A stretch of DNA of 64,000 nt, taken from assembly GCF_000165425.1 (NCBI RefSeq), contig NW_001799322.1, positions 186,001-250,000 of the forward strand, written 5' to 3'. The notes beneath the pieces are model-generated. The model saw nothing but the letters and a program-made list of their open reading frames with translations. It was not told the origin of the DNA and did no database searches. This document shows, piece after piece, positions 1 to 13,300 of this stretch. This stretch comes from Paramecium tetraurelia (taxonomy: Eukaryota > Ciliophora > Oligohymenophorea > Peniculida > Parameciidae). Every line of letters begins with the position of its first letter. Position 1 is the first letter of the stretch. A program made the translations under genes and the position numbers.

Positions 1-132
1 CATTTGCAGATTCCTCATTCTCTATATTAGTTTATTACAATATTTAGATGAGAGAATTATCAGCTACATTTGCAGATTACTCATTCTCTATATCAGTTTA
101 TTACAATATTTAGATTAGAGAATTACCTGCTG
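1..132. repeat. two tandem copies of a 66-bp unit
   Basis: Positions 1-66 and 67-132 are near-identical copies that both begin catttgcagatt; a third copy starts at 133 (catttg) but diverges at once. A handful of mismatches separate the copies. The array touches the window edge, so more copies may lie to the left. No coding frame is evident. It could be a subtelomeric or intergenic minisatellite, or simply a local duplication. Confidence 0.8.
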
Positions 133-259
133 CATTTGATGTCAGCATTCTTTTCCTCGAAAACTGTAGCTCATTTCTTTGATTTCTAATCTCATTCCTA
201 AATTCTTCTCTCTTCTACTATATTATGTATTACTCTTATTTCATAAAATAATTTAATTT

Positions 260-1210
260 ATGGCACAAGAAACAGTTGATTTGTGTTGCAACATAAACTT
301 TGAAATTGATATTCATCCCCTTGTGATCGCCTAAATATTAGACTTGCATTACAGAAAATTTGGTGCCTCAAGATAAGAGGAAACCATAGTAGGTGGAGCA
401 TTATTAGGGACAGTCTATACAAATAAAGTTCATATAACAGAATGTTTTGCCTTATTAGTTGACCCTGGAGATGAAACTAACGTATATTTGTTCATCAATC
501 TTCTAGGAGTATACATTTGATTTTGGTGATGCTAAAGATTTATACTTAAGCCATTTATAAGCAAATCCTTAAGAAGTCTTGTTAGGAGGGTTTGTTACAA
601 CCAAAAACTTATCATTAGATATTGGTGTTGCTTATCTTTCAACTGAATTTAGTAAAAAGGAGAACGGATTCAACGCTACTGCAGTATTAGGTTAACCCAT
701 TATTCTTAAAATTAATCCTACATTAAATACTAATAAGATAGAAATGAAAGTATTTTTATCATAATAGCTAGGCATTTAAACTTAATCAATCATTAAAGCA
801 CTATGCGGCAGTGGCATCCTTTAACACAATGCCTATAAAAATATCCTTTTCAGATGAAAATTTATAATAAGCCTGGCCATTCTTAGCTCCCAATCTATAA
901 TAAAAAGATTTCAAAATTGTAAATACAACTAATCCAGCATAACTAGTCTAAGAAAATATCAAAAATATTGAAAAAATACTTTAATATTTGGAAAAAGTTA
1001 TTGTAAGAAAGTCTATTATACTAGGCTGGAAATGAAACAGGAGATTAGGAATTTGGAAGGAAACTCTTATCTTCTTTGAATCAAATAGATTTGATAAGAA
1101 ATGAATCGGACGTTGTATTTAGTCAGGTTGAAGAAGCTTAACTATTTTAATATATTGGAAATTTCGCTTAAGGTTAGGCATTTATTAATGAAAAATTGTA
1201 AAAGATATGA
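260..1210 (+). CDS. MPN-domain protein, eIF3 subunit F-like
   Basis: The model gives 293 residues with introns at 482-506, 750-771 and 1003-1024. The N-terminal part (about residues 10-150) reads as an MPN (Mov34) domain: the stretches GGALLGTVYTNKVHITECF and EVLLGGFVTT resemble the GTLLG...VEVTNCFSVP and LILGWYATG parts of eIF3f. The JAMM metal-binding HxH is absent, as expected for the non-catalytic MPN subunits of eIF3 and of the proteasome lid. The C-terminal third is helical and ends in a low-complexity tail. The family member would act in the eIF3 scaffold on the 40S ribosome. Rpn8 or CSN6 are the main alternatives; eIF3f fits best because of the order of motifs and the length near 290. 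The start is the first ATG after an AT-rich leader, in frame with the domain. Confidence 0.72.
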
Positions 1211-1367
1211 CATTTTTATAAAAATATACCAATAAAACAATCAACAAAAGTAATTGAAACATAAACTGTATTGGTTAATTCATTAATCTTCTTAAAAATA
1301 AATTGTTAAAATTATTTATTTTTATTTGATATGATTCAAATAGATTACTCAATTTGTCAATTTTCAA

Positions 1368-2643
1368 TCAATAATAATCTTCTTATCTGCTTTAATATTA
1401 TTCATCGTCACTATTTGACTATTCTTCTCTTTCTTTACCATATCCATGCAAATTACCACGACCTCTTCCTCTCCCTCTTTAATTATACTTTTGTTTTTGA
1501 TTATTATCAAATTGATTACCATATTATGGTTTTTTTTATTACCAACCCTAAACTTGTCTGGTATTTTCATCTTCATTAGAATTACTAAAATCAAGAAATT
1601 ATTGATCTTATTGATTTCTATCCTATTATTGGTATGGATTTTATCCCCTTGTTTTTAGTTAAGTGCCTTTTTACTACCCATAATATTGCTATTTTTAAGC
1701 TTATTAAACATTCTATTTCTGTGTTTGAACAAATCTTACGCCAACAAAGCTTGGTTCAGGATATTAAGCTCGTACATCATCATGAAACTATTATATTTTT
1801 TTAATGTATTTCTCAACAAGGCTTTATATTGATTATGCAGTCTTTTATTATTTGATAGATATTTCTGCTTCGTAAAATGGTTTATAATAATTCTCTAAAT
1901 TCAAACATATATATACTGTGTTATTCCAACAATTCCAAAGCATTATCTAAATTCTTTTTAAAAGTATTATTCTTATTAGTGATTTCCTTTGCAATCTCTA
2001 CCAAAAATGCCTATTTATTTTTTTCAACTTATTAAACTTGGAAGACATAGCTTTCGCAATAATCATCCAATTAATAAATCATTGTTTATTTGTATCTTAC
2101 ACAAGTGACTTATAATGTATTTTCTTTTATATATTCTCTGATTTTTTCTAAACAAATTTCTGTTTAATTATAGTCTATAATATCATATTATGCTAATGTT
2201 ATTCTATATTATCTTTTATAGTCCAATATATCCAAATGCTTTGATTTTAGCTCTTTTTTTCTTTCATAACCTAAATATGTAAAATAAAATAAAATACAAA
2301 AGATTTTTCCTTTTTCATCAAATCCCATTCTGAAAGATAATTGAGTTGCATAATTCAACGCAAAGATAATATCAAGATTGAATTCCCATCTTTTTTCACT
2401 TTTTAATGTTTAGCATGCCTTTTCATAGTCTAATTTTGATATAGCAGATTCAAATCGATAATTTTTTTTTTCTATTTTACTTTCCACATTTATAAATTAG
2501 TCTTAAAAGTGTTTTAAATCTATCAGTGCTTCATCAGTTTTGGCTATGATTGTGCCAATTTTAGCCTCTATTCTAAAATTATCATTCAGCTTCTGTTATT
2601 TGATAAACTCTTCTAACTCATCTAAAACCTAATTATTATACAT
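1368..2643 (-). CDS. coiled-coil protein with RG-rich, Gln-rich C-terminus
   Basis: The model gives 408 residues with introns at 1895-1916 and 2271-2297. The first 270 residues are helical and charged, reminiscent of BAR or sorting-nexin-type coiled coils but with no motif I can assign. The C-terminal 90 residues are Gln/Asn-rich and contain a run of RG dipeptides (RGRGRGRG), a feature of RNA-binding tails that are targets of arginine methylation. It is transcribed toward the end of the eIF3f-like gene (157 nt between the two stops). I do not recognise the gene; a role in RNA or membrane binding would be guesswork. Confidence 0.7.
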
Positions 2644-3776
2644 TTAATTAATTTTCAATATAAAGTTATCTAACTTGAGTTATTAATCTCTTTAATAAAT
2701 CATTCATTTGAAGAAATAATTAGACTATTATTGAATTAAATGTTTAGATAAAAAGTTCTAGATTGTATAAACACTAGCTTAAAAATATCAAAATAAATCA
2801 ATTAGTTTTAATATGTAAGTTGTTATTTAAACCCATCAATGAAAATATTTAAAGTAATATACTCTAATATATCGAGTGAGTTACATCATTAGCATTTTTG
2901 ACCTTTTTAGTAATATAAATCAGACAAGCTATGCGAAAAAATAACTTTCACCGAAGATGAATCATAAAATTCTAATTAATCTCAAATAATTTTATATTAA
3001 AAAGTTTTCATTTTTTTTAGATTTATACAATTAATATTTGTATTGAGATAAAAATTATTCAGCATTATTTGCATTACCCTATTATTTATTAAGTTTTATT
3101 GAATCTCAACAGATCCCAGCAAGATAAAAAATTTTTTGTTCATAAAAAAGTTAACTAATACTAGACTCTTATACCTATTTTTATAAAAACAGAAAGAAAT
3201 AAATTAAAGAATATAGAATTTAATTTTAAATGCATATTATGTCTAACTTTAAAATTAGGCTGATGACTATGAAATTATGAGGAATTTTCTAATTATTCAT
3301 TAAATCAGATATGTTGCTAAATTAAGAATATTACAATAAATTAATATTCTATAAATAAATTAGATTCATTACTTTTTCTCAATAATAAACATATTTCACA
3401 TGATTAAACCAATTTTTGAATAGTAAAAAATCTAAAAAATACATTTAAAAAAATAATTAACATCTTTCTTCAATTTCAAGTGTATAAATTATGATATCAT
3501 CCTTTTAGTTGTTTAAAATAATACTAAAATTAAGTTTAAATGAAATAGTATATTCAATTTTTATATATATATGCAGTTTAGAAAAATATAATATTATGCA
3601 GTAATTTAAACTGTATGAAATTTTTAATAAAATAAATCATGTTTAATTAAACATTGGATTTCTTAATGACTATTAATGAGGTAATAGGTAAAATTGAGGG
3701 TAGGAAAAATAAATATTTTGATAATTGAAGGGTTAATTGTAAAAAACAGGGTAGACTAGTTAGAACGGCAAATTAT
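2644..3776. other. intergenic, no gene recognised
   Basis: About 1.1 kb, strongly AT-rich, between the start of the coiled-coil gene and the stop of the Myb gene. All frames are broken often by TGA or translate into Ile/Lys/Asn/Phe-rich sequence without domain character. I see no RNA gene. It may hold the promoter of the gene ending at 2643. Confidence 0.6.
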
Positions 3777-4767
3777 TCACACCCATTTCAGAAGTTTAAG
3801 AATTATCAGAAGTTGATTCAGTTTTGACACAAATTTATTTCCTTTTGGTTTCTTCTAAAATGGACGAGATGAATATCGGATCATAATTATTGTGTTGGAT
3901 AATTAGATTTAGAATTTGTAATTCGTCCACCTTGTCATCAGGTTTCTCCTAATGTTGTTAATATTTACAAATACTTTTTCATTTAAAATTTTTCTTATAA
4001 TAGAGTTGTACAAATTTTTTATCTGATTATCTGTTCGACCTGGTAATGATTTAGAAATTCTCGCCCAATTTTTATTCGTACTTAAAGCTTTTCTAATAAT
4101 AATAAGTATTTCATCTTAGCGGAATTCATTTCTAAATCTATATAATGATTACTTATTTATGTCTGGATTGATAACATTGTTAAATCGCTCTCGAATTTAT
4201 TTTGGATACCTTACTGTTTAACTAGTTTTTATAAATTCAATTGCAATTTTTATCCAGTCTTTAGGTCCTGGGTATGATCTAACTTAGCAGAAATTAATAC
4301 TATCTTAGTTTAATTAGTAAATCATCTTCTTCTTTTTTCCAAGGCTGTTCTTTAAGTTTATAATTCAGAAGGCTCAACCATTTAGTCAATAAAAGTTCTT
4401 CTGAGAGATTTAAGATACTAGATAGTTTCTCGAAGACTTTCCATTAATACTACACAATAATAAATAGTAAAAAAGGCATTACCAGTTCATGAAATTTTAT
4501 TTAAAGCTTTTCCGTGATTTTAGTGATACACCAAATCAAGAAATACTTTTCTTTGCACCCCCATTTGCATTTTCTTTTTATCTTAGCCCTAATTCCTATA
4601 ATAGTTTTATACTTTTGAAAATCTGCGCTGAAGTATGATATAATTTAAAAAGATGTCATTCTTGTATTTGGTATCTTTATAAATTGGCTAATCAGAGGCT
4701 AGTCAAGTTCTTTATCTATAACATCACCAATAAATTCAAGAAATTCATTCCAAGTTTGAGGAATCAT
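3777..4767 (-). CDS. Myb-like DNA-binding protein (two repeats)
   Basis: 322 residues with one 22-nt intron at 4279-4300. Two consecutive Myb repeats are visible at about residues 142-262. The first opens PWKKEEDDLLIKL and closes RYPKQIRERFNNVINPDINK, matching the R2-type RER(W/F)xNxLxPxI signature. The second ends NWARISKSLPGRTDNQIKNLY, the R3 helix that contacts DNA. One Trp of each repeat is replaced by another hydrophobic residue, which is common in protists. The N-terminal 140 residues show no domain. The family acts in the nucleus as a sequence-specific transcription factor; the target genes are unknown. The start is the first ATG of the open frame. Confidence 0.85.
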
Positions 4768-6135
4768 TTTAATTCAAAAATAAATTATCTTTTTTATTTT
4801 TTCTCTATCCAGATATAAACAAAACTACAGAAAGATCTTAGATTAAATAAATAAGCAGAGATAAATTAAAATATACAAATATTACGCAGACGATCGGAAA
4901 ATGATGAAGTTTAAATTTTAATGTCATAAATTATTTTTTAAGAGGATATAATATTTTGATAATTAAATTATCACGTTAAATTATATAATATTGATAGCCT
5001 TGTTCTCAAGATTAACATAAATTAACCTTACATTAAAATTCATTTTGAATAATTAAAGCGAACAGCTCTAAATTAACTTTGATATTAATACTAAAAATAT
5101 CAATTATTATTAAATTGATCTATTTCCTCGAGTGTAATTAGTATTAAAAAATTATAAGCCCATTATTAATAATACAACATATCAAACTCTATTAAAAATT
5201 AAAGGCGCCAATTTAATTTTATAACCGAGAATTCCTCAATGTAAAAACCAAATGTATTATTTAGGTGTGAAAACAACTAAATTCAAGTGGGCATCTTACG
5301 ATGAAAAGATCTTTTAATGATAATAATCAGAATGTAAATTTGTTTTGGACATGTAAAAATTATGAATCAATTTTAATTATAACTAACTCTCAATTTTAAC
5401 CATGACTGTCTCTTTAATTAATGCTAAATTTGTCTTTAAATTAATGAAATAACATTGTGTTTTAATAACGTCGTTATAATAAAAATATGGGAATGTTATT
5501 GATCAATACATTATTTCATTTGTTTTTATTAAAAAATTTATTTTATTTAAGTTATTAAAAAAAAAAAAGTTAATAATTGATATTATTAAAATGAATGTCT
5601 TTGCTGATTAAATAATGGTTAAGACTTATAAAGCTTAATAAAAATTATAATTATAAATATTTTAAAAACTTGAACAAGGGTAAAAATGTCATTAGGCTTG
5701 GATGATTTAATCTAAAATACAAAAACTATCTTTAAATAAAAAGTATAATTCTTTTTTTATAAGAAATCATCAATTTAGTCAGCTAATAATTAGATGATGC
5801 TGTTTAAAATACTTTCAAATGATTCTTCCTATAGTTTTTTAACATTAATTAGCTAAAAAGCAAAATAATATACAACGCATAAAAGTTAATTTATGATTTT
5901 TCAAATAACTTTTAGAAAACTTGTTTCAAATTAGAAGTACAATTATGTTTTATGATTATTCATGCCAATTTTAAATAATATAATAATAAGAGATATTATT
6001 AGAAAAGTAAAATTAAGGAAAATTAAGATCGAATGATTCTTAACTACCCATTCTATTTTCCGCTGTATTCAGGTTTTAATAAGCCTGATAGCCAATATTA
6101 AGATGATAAATAATTAATCTAAAATATTGTAAAAA
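4768..6135. other. intergenic, possible decayed small ORF
   Basis: About 1.4 kb of AT-rich DNA. Two short plus-strand pieces look faintly coding: one from the ATG at 5686 (MSLGLDDLIQNTK...) with a possible 21-nt intron, and one from the ATG at 6032 (MILNYPFYFPLYSG...). Neither extends into a recognisable protein, so they may be relics or chance frames. No tRNA-like structure was noticed. Confidence 0.45.
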
Positions 6136-6948
6136 TCACATGGAATTTTGATTCTAATCTTAAGGAGATTCTTCGAAATAATTAAAGTCAATGAATAAGG
6201 CAGCTGCTAATAAAAGAGCCTTCTATCTACTGGTGGATTGCACTGGAAACATTAATCTAAAGTTTGTTGCATCTACATTACATAATGCATTGCAAAACCC
6301 TGCAGATTCTTTCCACAATTCCGAAACTTTCTTAAATATATTGATCACAATATACCTATCCTTGTGAATCCAAAATATCAAATCTAGCTCTTTAGCATGC
6401 TTCACAAGGTAATTACACTAAAAATGGCCATTGACAACAACTTCCTTTAACAGAATATATTAATGAATTATTCTCATCTCTTATTTCAACTCCCTTATCA
6501 CAACACATAAATGGATAACATATATAGCCTATTTTCCCTCCATTTTATAGTTAAACTTCCATCATAGGTCTGAAATTAAATATTTTGATTACCGAGCTAG
6601 ACAAAGAAATGTGCATTTGAACTCTCTACTCAATTTAAATACTGTATTTGTGTCTTATTTTTAGTCATATTATTTGACTTTCAAATCAAAAGCTCGACAA
6701 GCACCTGGAAGACAATTTCTTTGCCAACAGCTGCTTTCCTCCTTACATTTAAAAATAGGAGCTTGATGCTTAAAATCAGGTTTATTTCCCATGGTATCGG
6801 ATTAATAAACATAATAAACATTTTTTTTCTCGCAGAATCCTAAAGATTCCAAATAGTCGGGACGTTATTTGATGAAAACACTTGGACATCTAGAGATAGC
6901 ATCTAATCCTGAGTTAAAAGAGGTCTAGATTTCTAAAAATTATTACAT
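6136..6948 (-). CDS. phospholipid scramblase
   Basis: 254 residues with introns at 6331-6355 and 6570-6592. The order of motifs is that of the PLSCR family: an N-terminal segment, a Cys-rich region (FKCTFLCLARP, then a second cluster with CCQW and CEAC), a beta-barrel core, the WKESAGFCNALCNVDATNFR segment equivalent to the WxGxxxExFTDADxF motif, and the closing helix KALLLAAALFIDFNYFEES. These proteins move phospholipids between bilayer leaflets in response to Ca2+, or act at membranes and in the nucleus. The Cys cluster could be palmitoylated. The ATG at 6948 was chosen because it opens the frame; a later in-frame Met (MGNKPD) would give a shorter form with a possible myristoylation site. 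Confidence 0.88.
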
Positions 6949-7335
6949 CAATCTACCCAGGGTTGATATATTGCTGTTATGGTTATTAGTATGCTGGTTA
7001 ATATTACATTTTTTTTGCAAATTTTATTTTATTAATTATGAATTGTGTTTATTTAGTTAAGAAATAACAACAAATTTATTTATAGAGAAATGATGATTTT
7101 AAGTTGAATCACAACATAAAAGGAATTAATAAATTTCTTAACAAAAATGCTTTAATATTTTAAAGATTATTTAATGTATTCTAAAAATAAATATTTAATA
7201 TTTAATTCCTTTTGATAAAACAACTTTTAGATTCATTTGCTTAACAAACTTTTTATAAAAATTATTATGATATCAAATAAGTGTACTCTAGGAACTAACC
7301 ATTTTTATTAATTAAAATAATAAAATAATTAAATC
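6949..7335. other. divergent intergenic region
   Basis: 387 nt between two divergently transcribed genes (scramblase on minus, histidine phosphatase on plus). AT-rich with no open frame of interest; it presumably carries both promoters. No motif could be singled out. Confidence 0.6.
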
Positions 7336-8069
7336 ATGAAAATTTATTATGTTAGACATGGACAATCTATGAATAATGTTATCAATGATCTTTCAGACTT
7401 AGAATATGAATAGAATCGTCAATAGGATCCTCCACTTTCTGAATCAGGTGTCAAATAGGTAAAACTATTGACTGATTATCTTAAATTAAAAAATGTTGAA
7501 TTTGAAGAAATTAGATGTTCCCCTTAATTAAGAGCTATTCAAACCGCATAATTAATTAGTGAAGGATTTAAAGTTCCTCTCAAAATATAACAAAATCTAC
7601 ATGAAAAAGGAGGTAATTAACGTATGAATAAAGGATTTCCTGGATTAACAAGAAAGTAATTATTTAGAATATTAATAGAGAGTTTTAGAATCAATATCCA
7701 GAGTTTGAAATAGATGAATTAATACAAGATGCAGGATGGTATTTTAAAGATAAAAGAGAAACTGATGAAGAATGTACATAAAGAGCAGAGAAGGTAATTT
7801 AAGATTTACAGAAAGAAACAAAAAAATCTATATTAATAATTGGACATGGAAATTTTATGGATTAGGTGATGGGGTTTGTTTGTGGAAGAGCTCAAAATTC
7901 CAAATACTTTTATTATCATTAAAATTGCGGCATTACATTACTCAAAAATGATGGCTATGGATTTGAGATAGATTATTATAATGATTATTCCTTTCTTGAT
8001 ATGCATTACATTAAAACCGGAGAAGACTTACTTTTAAAGAGACTTGCCAATTATAAAGGGAAAATTTGA
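7336..8069 (+). CDS. histidine phosphatase / phosphoglycerate-mutase-like protein
   Basis: 236 residues with one 23-nt intron at 7656-7678. The protein opens MKIYYVRHGQS, placing the catalytic RHG at residues 7-9. The conserved RCSPQLRAIQTA segment supplies the second phosphate-pocket Arg, and IIGHGNFM near residue 161 supplies the second catalytic His. The branch therefore has all expected active-site residues. Members include metabolic mutases, fructose-2,6-bisphosphatases and protein or small-molecule phosphatases; the substrate cannot be told from sequence. No signal peptide is evident, so it is probably cytosolic. Confidence 0.88.
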
Positions 8070-8664
8070 TAATAAAATATAAATCATAAATTTAAGCAAT
8101 TATTATTAGTTTATACATAAGTTTATAAAAAAGTAATCTAATTTTATATTTTTTTAAACCTATTTAAACGTATTTCAGAATTAAGTAACATAATCGTTTC
8201 ATGAAAATTTTGTCTTCTATTGTTAGATAAAAGATTGTAAAATTTATAAACTTGATAATATTTCTTTCTCCTAATTTTTGAATTATATATTTTCCTATTT
8301 TCTATTTGATTAATATGTAAATGTATATCTCAAATCACAAATACATCTTGATAACTTAAACAAAAGTAAAATATTTAATGATATTGATCTTATCTAAGGT
8401 TTAATACGATTTAAAATTCAAGCATTGTAATGTAGCCTATTAGAAAAGATAAATAAGAGAATATTCTTAAGTATGATCTTTGGAAATCAATTATTTTATT
8501 CTTATTTAGTTTTCAGAAAGTATTAGTTAAATGCTAAGTTAAATATCTAAACTCATCGTGGAATCTGAAGCATAGAGTGTCAATTAACATCATAAGCATT
8601 AAAAATGTAGGGATTATTCATATTTAAAATTCTATGAAAAATTATATTTTTATTAATAATAATT
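8070..8664. other. intergenic, no gene recognised
   Basis: 595 nt upstream of the TTL-like gene. A plus-strand frame open from about 8433 overlaps the start of that gene but has no domain character; with TGA as the only stop such frames arise by chance. No RNA gene was noticed. Confidence 0.5.
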
Positions 8665-10349
8665 ATGTTATAATCATTTTTACTTAGTCTGGCATCTGGT
8701 ATTGTGCTATTCATTGTTTACATGTATCACAGGGCTAATTTATCAGAGGGATCAGCTAACTATAGGTATTATAATGAAGCAGTGAAAGGAATGTCAAGAT
8801 GGTTGGAATAGACGGTTGATTTAACATAATCCCATTTTTAACCATGCAAGTATAGGAGTTTAACATACATAGAAATTGTGGATATGAGATTGCATTAGTG
8901 CATGATAATTTTTATTGTCTAAGAAGCGACCTTTTTAAATTGTTGCATCCTGAAGTAGTAGTATAAGATCAAATGGTATTAAGAGATTATGGTGGTTAAG
9001 ATTTGGCAAGAAAAATCATACAACAAAACATGTATGATGCTTTACCAAGCTTTGTATAGACAAGGTAAATTGAAATTGGATATCATTAAACTCCTCTAGA
9101 GACATCAGTAGTATATCCATATGCTAAAAACTATTTTCGAACTCATACCTTTGGAAAATAAGCAGGTTGTATTTTCTAAAAATATTTCCATGTTCCAGGC
9201 CAAGAGGAAATTGCATTAAAATCAAATCAATCAACCCATTTTCATAATTACATTGACAATTTAAAATAAGAAAATAAGAGTACAACATGTATTAAAGATG
9301 CTAGTTATGAAAAGCCAACATTCAGAATGTGGTTGAAAGAAGAGTGTGAGAATTTCTTTGAAATCATAAACACAAAGTAATACAAGGATAAATTGGAAAA
9401 TGAGGGGATCTAGTACATTTACAAAACAAATAGACATTTAGGAAATGGCATATTACTTTTAGATTATTAGAATGAAAAAATAATTAGATCATGGTACAAA
9501 GACAGTCTAGGTTGTGGACGCAATCTTTCTTAAGTGAATAATTCAAGAGTACCTTAAGAATCCTTACTTATTTTTAAAGGCCATAAGATGGAATTTAGAT
9601 CTTATTTTTAGATTGCATCCACAAATCCACCCATCTTATATGGATATAAGAAGGCGTTGATTAAATAATGTGCCTTAAAGTTTGATTTGTTAGATTTCAC
9701 TAAAGAGGCACATGTATGTAATACAGCTGTAACAAAAACACATAAATAAACAACAGGATAAGAATAGGATGACGATCTCTATATTGATTGGAATTTAGAA
9801 GAGTTACAAGATATTTTGTTACAGTAAGGTAAAATAAAATCGCGTAATTGGTTGAATGAAGAACTTTACCCTTAAATTATGAGAAAGATTACTCATCTTT
9901 TTTTTTCGGTAGAAAAGTATCTTTTGAAGGATAGTAGAGTTGGGGAGTTTTTTGGAGTGGATTTCATACTTGATGACGATTTGAATTTATGGATATTTGA
10001 ATGCAACAGGAATCCTAATTTTTTAGCAGTGACAGAAGGAAGGAAGGAGAAATTTGGGAAACTGATTCCTGACATGTTGGAAATCTAAATGCAATTAGTT
10101 AGAAGCAGATATAAAAGGATTAGAGATTTCATGTACAATACACTATTACCAGCGATAAAAGCTAGATAATTTCAATAGTAGTAGGAGAAGTTAAAGGAGG
10201 AATTTCTATAATTGATGAAGGATAGATTCGAGCCAGAATACAAATTATCAACAAGTAATTTGGCTGAATTGGCATATATTGGGGATGGGTAGTTTAATGG
10301 ATACATAAAGAAGGAGTGTTTAGAATCAAGTAGAGTATTAAAAAAGTGA
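8665..10349 (+). CDS. TTL-domain protein with N-terminal signal anchor
   Basis: 553 residues with one 23-nt intron at 8850-8872. The N-terminus (MLQSFLLSLASGIVLFIVYM) is a signal peptide or signal anchor followed by a paired Cys (PCKNC). The remainder is a tubulin-tyrosine-ligase-like ATP-grasp domain: FKGHKMEFRSYFQI near residue 297 corresponds to the GRKFDIRxYxLI motif, and FGVDFILDDDLNLWIFECNRNPN near residue 430 to the FGxDxLxDxxxxPWLLEVNxxPS motif, keeping the metal-binding Glu and Asn. TTL enzymes normally add Tyr, Glu or Gly to tubulin tails in the cytosol, so a secretory targeting sequence points to another substrate in the ER or cell surface. The start is the ATG that opens the hydrophobic segment. 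Confidence 0.82.
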
Positions 10350-10381
10350 ATATATTTAATCATAATAAATTAAATTATTAA

Positions 10382-13300
10382 ATGTTTGCTTAAAAATAGA
10401 TTACTAGCAAGTTATTATTGACCAAGCTTAGAGAAGTTGAAGAAAGAAATGATACCCAATCAGCTCCATCATTTATGAATCAAACTGTTACTATTAATAA
10501 TCAGCATATCAGTGATTAAATTAGAAAGGCCAAACAAGAGGCATTAAGTTTACACACAAGTTGTAAGTCAACCTAGCATTCTCCGAAAGCTTCGTTAGAT
10601 CTTTCAGAATTTATTAAGCAAACTAAAATCTAATAAATTACCCAATAAAAATTGTTGATGGATAAAAAGTTCTAAAGACTTACAATTTCGAAAGTTCGTG
10701 ATGATGTAAGCCATTTTTATGATTAAATTCGATAACCTGCCACAACAAGTATGTCAATTTTCATAAATAGGGGAGTAACGCAGTTTTTAGCCCAGACGTT
10801 AAGGGACAACTTTCCATAAGAAATCAAGAAGTGGTTAACAAATTCATCTAATCGATATGAAGGAATATTAAAAATTAGATGTTGGTTTGAATAAGGAAAT
10901 ATCCTCCTTGCATACAGAAGATCCTGGTGGAAGAGTTTAGAGTATCCAATTAAAAGATTGGTTCTAAAAATAATAATAAGGAGATCTGATACCCTTATTA
11001 ACAGTAACGATGAATGAATTGATTAAATCGTTGAAAAGAGAATGTTTAGAAAGAGGAGAATTGGTTGAATAAATTTGGGACAAAGTTATTCAAATGGTAA
11101 ATAAGATTAAATTTGACACAGAAATATTGCTTAAGAAAAATGATGTCTAAGTAATGGATGAATAGGCCAGAGTGTATTTTATTTATTAAGAAAAAATGTC
11201 AGACTTATAAACTCAGATTTAGGATGTTTAACATAAATACTCTCAAGAAATCATTCAACATAATGTTAGTAAATAGGAATATAAGGAATTGGAGGCAAAT
11301 TTCAAAAAAAATAGAGCATAATTAAATGATCTAAGGAAGATTGCCTCATTTTTATAAAAGAAGTTAAAATAATCTCATTAAGAAATTGAAATTCTCAACA
11401 GAAAACTATAAATAATTACCTAGAAGTAATTAGAATCATAATAATAATTACAAAGAGATATTAACAGTAGTCACTAGTAAGGTAATAGCTAAAAGATTTT
11501 GATAAAATAAGAAAGCATGTTTTCGTAAAGGTAATCATAAGTTTTGCAACCTCCTCTATTAAATCAGCCATAACAATCCTAGCCACAGAAGATCTTGTAG
11601 CATATCACTAATTCCAATTAAACTTAATCAGGACGAAGAATGTCTTATTTAGGTAATTCTCAAGTTCAATAAACCTAACATGAGAAATCAAGTTCATCTG
11701 ATGAAGACGATTTGATGGATGGATTATTGGATGATAAAAATATCATAGAGATGGACAATATGGTGATGAATATGGATAAGATTATTAAGGTAGCCTGTGT
11801 AGAGACCTAAGTTGAACCAGACATACTTCATTTATATTAAAAGACTTAGGAGATACAAACAAATATAGTGATGATGGCTAAAGATTTCAATTTGATAACT
11901 GATACTTAGACTAAAATTCAAAGTGTGTTGGAACAATACAAGCAAAGAAGCCAAGTTGAAGAGACTCTCAAATTGTGTGAAGATAAAGCTAATAAAGCCT
12001 TTTCTGGTCGATAATTGAATTAGATAATTGAATCTAAATTTCTGAATAAAGATATACCATCTCCAGGAGTGACTAAATTAAATTAGCTAAGACAAGATTC
12101 CTTTAGATCTAAAAAAGCTGTGAATTAGTCTATTGAATAAGCAACTAGTAATGATTAGAGTATGGATATCAATTCTGATCGATATTTAGACTTAGATAAA
12201 GTGAAAACACTAGTGATTATGATGCAAAGTTTGGAAAATAAAAACAAGGAACTTCAATACATAATTGAATAGATGAGTGAGAGATGCAATTAACACATGA
12301 TAGAATTAGAAGACACAAGAAGCAGAGCAGTGTCTATTGGCACATTTAAGGTTTTAAAAGAATAACAATAATAATAATAATTGTAAACTTAAAAATAGTT
12401 GGAAGGAGAATCATCTCCTGAGCAATTTGCAAAATTCAATTCATCTTAAAAAATGATTAGAAAATAGAGGGATAATAAAAAGTTAAATTAAGCAAAATTG
12501 ATTTTCAAAGGTCCTTAATTAGGTCAGAAGGTTAATATAGTTTATGAATTCTAAAAAGTGAATGCTGGTCCATAATTAGTTGAGAAAATCAAATTAAAGT
12601 AATTACCTAAAATTAAACATTTTATGCCTTTAAAATTATTATTAAAACAGATCACAGTAATCTATTAGGATAGGATACAACAATAGAAGGATAATCAGGC
12701 TTTTAAAGATTAAGACATGGCTTCATTTGTTTATAGTTATTTTCTTTAATAATTTGGTATAAAGAAAATAGCAGAATAGAAATTTTTGATTCTCATAGTT
12801 TCAGTTAAACATTATAAATAATTAGTAAGAATAAACAATTTTGCAAAATTTTTAGGATTGTTTGATGACTGTGTTAATTACACAATAGATGAGATGAAAA
12901 AATATTTGGAGGCATTTGATTACGTGACAAATGTGTCAACTCTTGGTGTCTTGATTGGAGATTAAGAATCTGAAGTCAGATATTTTGTGCCTTATGTCAG
13001 AGCATAATAATATATAGGGATGTTTGCAGATTCAAGAATGACTGTTGAAGAAAAGGAAGAGCTAAAAAAGGAATTAGATCTATTAAAAGAAGTAGATACA
13101 AAAACATCTAATAGATAACCGGTGATTGATTTTGATTAATTTATGATTCAAATGTTCGTGAAATATAAAATATTGGTAAGCAGGGCCAAGGAGTATGTTA
13201 TTAATGCATTTGCTGCATGCGATTTAGGTAACTAAAATTTTATATATTAATTAGATGGCAATGGTATGTGTAATTTTGAAGAATGGTATTTATTGCTTAG

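Noticed and set aside
8433-8664. Plus-strand frame upstream of the TTL-like gene
   Set aside because: No domain character and it runs out of frame into the gene. Frames of this length are expected by chance when TGA is the only stop.
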